Shown here piece after piece: positions 62,057 to 64,000 of a stretch of 64,000 nt of DNA (position 1 is its first letter; the number at the start of each line of letters is the position of its first letter). The DNA comes from Halobacterium sp. R2-5. Lineage in GTDB: Archaea > Halobacteriota > Halobacteria > Halobacteriales > Halobacteriaceae. The notes beneath the pieces were generated by a model. That model was not told where the DNA came from. It searched no databases and saw only the letters and a program-made list of their open reading frames with translations. The stretch is taken from positions 496,001-560,000 of the forward strand of contig NZ_JAANTH010000001.1 of assembly GCF_011734195.1 (NCBI RefSeq). The letters run 5' to 3'. The position numbers were made by a program, and so were the translations under genes.

Positions 62057-62497
62057 ATGGTTCCGACGACATCTACCGCTGCGGCCGCGGGTACAGTCCG
62101 CCCGAGCGCGCTCCTCGCGCCGCTCGGCGTCTGGCTGGTGCTCGCCGTCCTCGCCGTCGCGAACGGCGCGTTCCGGGAAGTCGTGCTGATTCCGCGCGTC
62201 GGCGAACACACCGGCCACGTCGTCAGCACGCTCGTGCTCGTCGCCGTCATCTTCGCCGTCTCCGCGGCGTTCTTCGCGTCGACGGACGCCCAGTACGCCA
62301 CCGCGGAGCTCGTCACGATCGGCGTCGTGTGGACGGTTCTCACTGTCGGCTTCGAGTTCCTCGTCGGCTACGTCGAGGGCACGCCCGTCTCCGTGACGGT
62401 CGGCCAGTACGACGTGTTCGCGGGGCAAGTGTGGATTCTCGTGCCGCTGTCCCTGCTGGTCGCGCCGCTCGTCTTCGGGCGCGCGTTCGCCGGCTGA
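62057..62497 (+). CDS. Four-helix small membrane protein
   Basis: 146 residues, four hydrophobic helices (about 18-38, 52-72, 83-102, 121-142). ANGAFREVVLIPRVGEHTGH between helices 1 and 2 is conserved-looking and carries charged residues. I recognise no family with confidence. Transcribed ahead of psmA and 83 bp from it; psmA has its own promoter. Confidence 0.75.
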   Translation: MVPTTSTAAAAGTVRPSALLAPLGVWLVLAVLAVANGAFREVVLIPRVGEHTGHVVSTLVLVAVIFAVSAAFFASTDAQYATAELVTIGVVWTVLTVGFEFLVGYVEGTPVSVTVGQYDVFAGQVWILVPLSLLVAPLVFGRAFAG

Positions 62498-62580
62498 CCG
62501 GCGATTCGGCCGGCTGGCGCACCCTGCCGAAAGTCAAAGCCCTTTACGTGGGCGTGACTTACGTCGTGTCAAGGAAGACA

Positions 62581-63303
62581 ATGCAGGGTCAGAACCAGCA
62601 GCAGGCCTACGACCGCGGTATCACGATCTTCTCGCCGGACGGCCGCCTCTACCAGGTGGAGTACGCGCGGGAAGCGGTCAAGCGAGGCACCGCCAGTATC
62701 GGCGTCCGCACCGAGGACGGCGTCGTCCTCGTCGTCGACAAGCGCACCCGGTCGCCGCTCCTCGAGGGCTCCAGCGTCGAGAAGCTCCACAAGGTCGACG
62801 ACCACGTCGGCGCCGCCAGCGCCGGCCACGTCGCCGACGCCCGGAAGCTCATCGACCACGCGCGCCAGCAGTCCCAGGTCGAGCGCGTGCGCTACGACGA
62901 GCCCATCGGCGTCCGCACGCTCACGAAGGAGGTCACCGACCACATCCAGCAGTACACGCAGGTCGGGGGCGCGCGGCCGTTCGGCGTCGCGCTCCTCATC
63001 GCGGGCGTCTCCGACGGCGAGCCCCGCCTCTTCGAGACGGACCCGTCGGGCACCTCGAACGAGTGGAAGGCCGTCGCCATCGGTTCGGACCGCTCCGCGA
63101 TCCAGGAGTTCCTCGAGGACAACTACGAGGAGGGCCTGTCGCTGGACGACGGCGTCGACCTCGCGCTCCGCGCGCTCGGCGAGGGCCGCGAGGACGACCT
63201 CTCCCCGGAGGGCGTCGGCGTCGCCACCGTGGACGCCGAGACCGGGCTGTTCCGCGAACTCGAGACCGAGGAGACCGCCGAACACCTCGACGACCTCGAG
63301 TAA
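62581..63303 (+). CDS. psmA: 20S proteasome alpha subunit
   Basis: 240 residues. N-terminal gate YDRGITIFSPDGRLYQVEYA, the alpha-subunit signature; KRGTASIGVRTEDGVVLVVD follows. No N-terminal Thr, as expected for the non-catalytic ring. The acidic tail EETAEHLDDLE ends without the HbYX tail of ATPases. It forms the outer ring that controls access to beta subunits. CTTTAC at 62542-62547 is a TATA element 33 nt upstream. The start MQGQNQQQ is standard for haloarchaeal PsmA1. Confidence 0.95.
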   Translation: MQGQNQQQAYDRGITIFSPDGRLYQVEYAREAVKRGTASIGVRTEDGVVLVVDKRTRSPLLEGSSVEKLHKVDDHVGAASAGHVADARKLIDHARQQSQVERVRYDEPIGVRTLTKEVTDHIQQYTQVGGARPFGVALLIAGVSDGEPRLFETDPSGTSNEWKAVAIGSDRSAIQEFLEDNYEEGLSLDDGVDLALRALGEGREDDLSPEGVGVATVDAETGLFRELETEETAEHLDDLE

Positions 63304-63373
63304 CGCTCCCGCGAGAGCGGCGGTTCACGCCCCGGCAGCAGTCCTTTTCCGCGCTCGTCCCCTACGTTTTCGT

Positions 63374-63721
63374 ATGAGTACAGAGTCACAGCAGAGCGCA
63401 CAGAAGCCGATTCGCGTCGCCGACGGCGACGAACTCCGCGAAGTCCTCGACGAGCACGACCGTGTGCTCGTGGACTTCTGGACGAAGGGCTGCTCGCTCT
63501 GTCAGGCGATCGAGCCCGTGCTGGGCAACGTCGCCCGCGAAACGGGCATCACGGTCGCGATGGCCAACCCTGGCGACGACATCGCGCTCGTCGACGAGTG
63601 GAACGTCCGGAGCGCGCCGACGCTCGTGCTCGTCGAGGACGGCGAAGAAGTCGGGCGGCTCGCCGAGGGGTTCCAGGGCGGCGACGACATCGAGGCGTTC
63701 CTCGACGAGCACCTCGACTGA
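63374..63721 (+). CDS. Thioredoxin-fold protein (CSLC active site)
   Basis: 115 residues. Redox motif in FWTKGCSLCQAIEPVLG (CxxC with Ser-Leu), the cis-Pro in RSAPTLVLVED and the final EAFLDEHLD. Short N-terminal Ser/Gln tail. The CSLC pair differs from classical CGPC. It may act as a thiol-disulfide partner, for example of the flavoprotein reductases encoded nearby. Convergent with the partial gene at the window edge (one base between stops). Confidence 0.85.
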   Translation: MSTESQQSAQKPIRVADGDELREVLDEHDRVLVDFWTKGCSLCQAIEPVLGNVARETGITVAMANPGDDIALVDEWNVRSAPTLVLVEDGEEVGRLAEGFQGGDDIEAFLDEHLD

Positions 63722-63722
63722 G

Positions 63723-64000
63723 CTAGTCGTCGCTCGCCGGCTCCTCGGGGACGTCACGCTCGGTGACGTCCGGGAGGTGGGGGTCGCGGTTCGGGTCCCG
63801 GCCGAACGCCGGCAGCCCGTCGCCTAGCTGTTCTTTGAGCACGCGACGCAGCCGGTTGAGGCTCGTCTTGTCGAGGCCGTAGCGCTCGGCGAGCTCCGCG
63901 AACGCGGGCTCGTCGGTGACGTCGTGGCTGCGATAGCGCTCGTAGAGGTCGTTCATGCGGTCGGCGTCGAGGTCGCCGGGGTCGAGGTCGTCGATGCCGA
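63723..64000 (-). CDS. Conserved haloarchaeal protein, 5' end beyond window
   Basis: Partial. The reading frame ends at the TAG (63723-63725) and stays open to the window edge; an ATG at 63956 would give 77 residues, but the frame upstream (DLDPGDLDADR) reads as protein without a stop, so the gene probably starts outside. LAERYGLDKTSLNRLRRVLKEQ looks like a small helical, possibly HTH, segment; PDVTERDVPEEPASDD is a tail. Function unknown. Confidence 0.6.
   Translation of the reverse strand, partial: GIDDLDPGDLDADRMNDLYERYRSHDVTDEPAFAELAERYGLDKTSLNRLRRVLKEQLGDGLPAFGRDPNRDPHLPDVTERDVPEEPASDD

Overview
This window looks like chromosome from an extreme halophile of the class Halobacteria, most likely Halobacterium or a close relative. 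The evidence is very high GC, strongly acidic proteins (Asp/Glu-rich, Lys-poor), Tat-dependent secretion signals with lipoboxes, a PGF-CTERM surface protein, HalOD1 and other haloarchaeal small-protein families, and the linkage of an actin homologue with mutL, mutS and psmA. I see no rRNA, tRNA, CRISPR array or insertion sequence.

Region 1 (about 1-44.2 kb) is a cell-surface polysaccharide / protein glycosylation locus. It holds sugar-phosphate and nucleotide-sugar enzymes: a GlmM/PMM-type mutase, two GlmU-like proteins (one apparently catalytically dead), an epimerase, and a four-enzyme set resembling WbpD-WbpE-WbpB-WbpA for UDP-2,3-diacetamido-2,3-dideoxy-glucuronate. It also holds assembly genes (GT2, GT4 and DUF354 glycosyltransferases, a flippase, a large multi-span protein that could be a GT-C enzyme or polymerase), modification genes (two deacetylase-like proteins, two FemAB-type and one GNAT acyltransferase, two alkaline-phosphatase-superfamily proteins, an ATP-grasp ligase, a methyltransferase), and exported proteins (eight-PKD PGF-CTERM protein, three beta-helix proteins, a small lipoprotein). 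Eight genes from 32345 down to 23884 overlap at every junction and should be one transcript, preceded by a possible 35-residue leader ORF that overlaps the first gene.

Ten transcription units in this region share an ATAACAA(T/A/G) element on the coding strand, usually 25-28 nt before the start codon, where the TATA box of a leaderless or near-leaderless transcript would lie. Some copies settle start choices. I saw no copy in the housekeeping half of the window.

Region 2 (about 44.7-64 kb) is housekeeping: UbaA (E1-like), an alpha/beta hydrolase, a salactin-like actin homologue, a flavoprotein disulfide reductase, gamma-glutamyltransferase, a PfkB sugar kinase, MutL (with the nicking-endonuclease motif), a CoA-disulfide-reductase-type flavoenzyme, MutS, an Hvo_1808-type lipoprotein, an AIR-synthase-related protein, the proteasome alpha subunit and a thioredoxin-like protein. 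The window ends inside a gene on the minus strand. Many convergent gene pairs abut or share bases at their stop codons, leaving no room for separate terminators.
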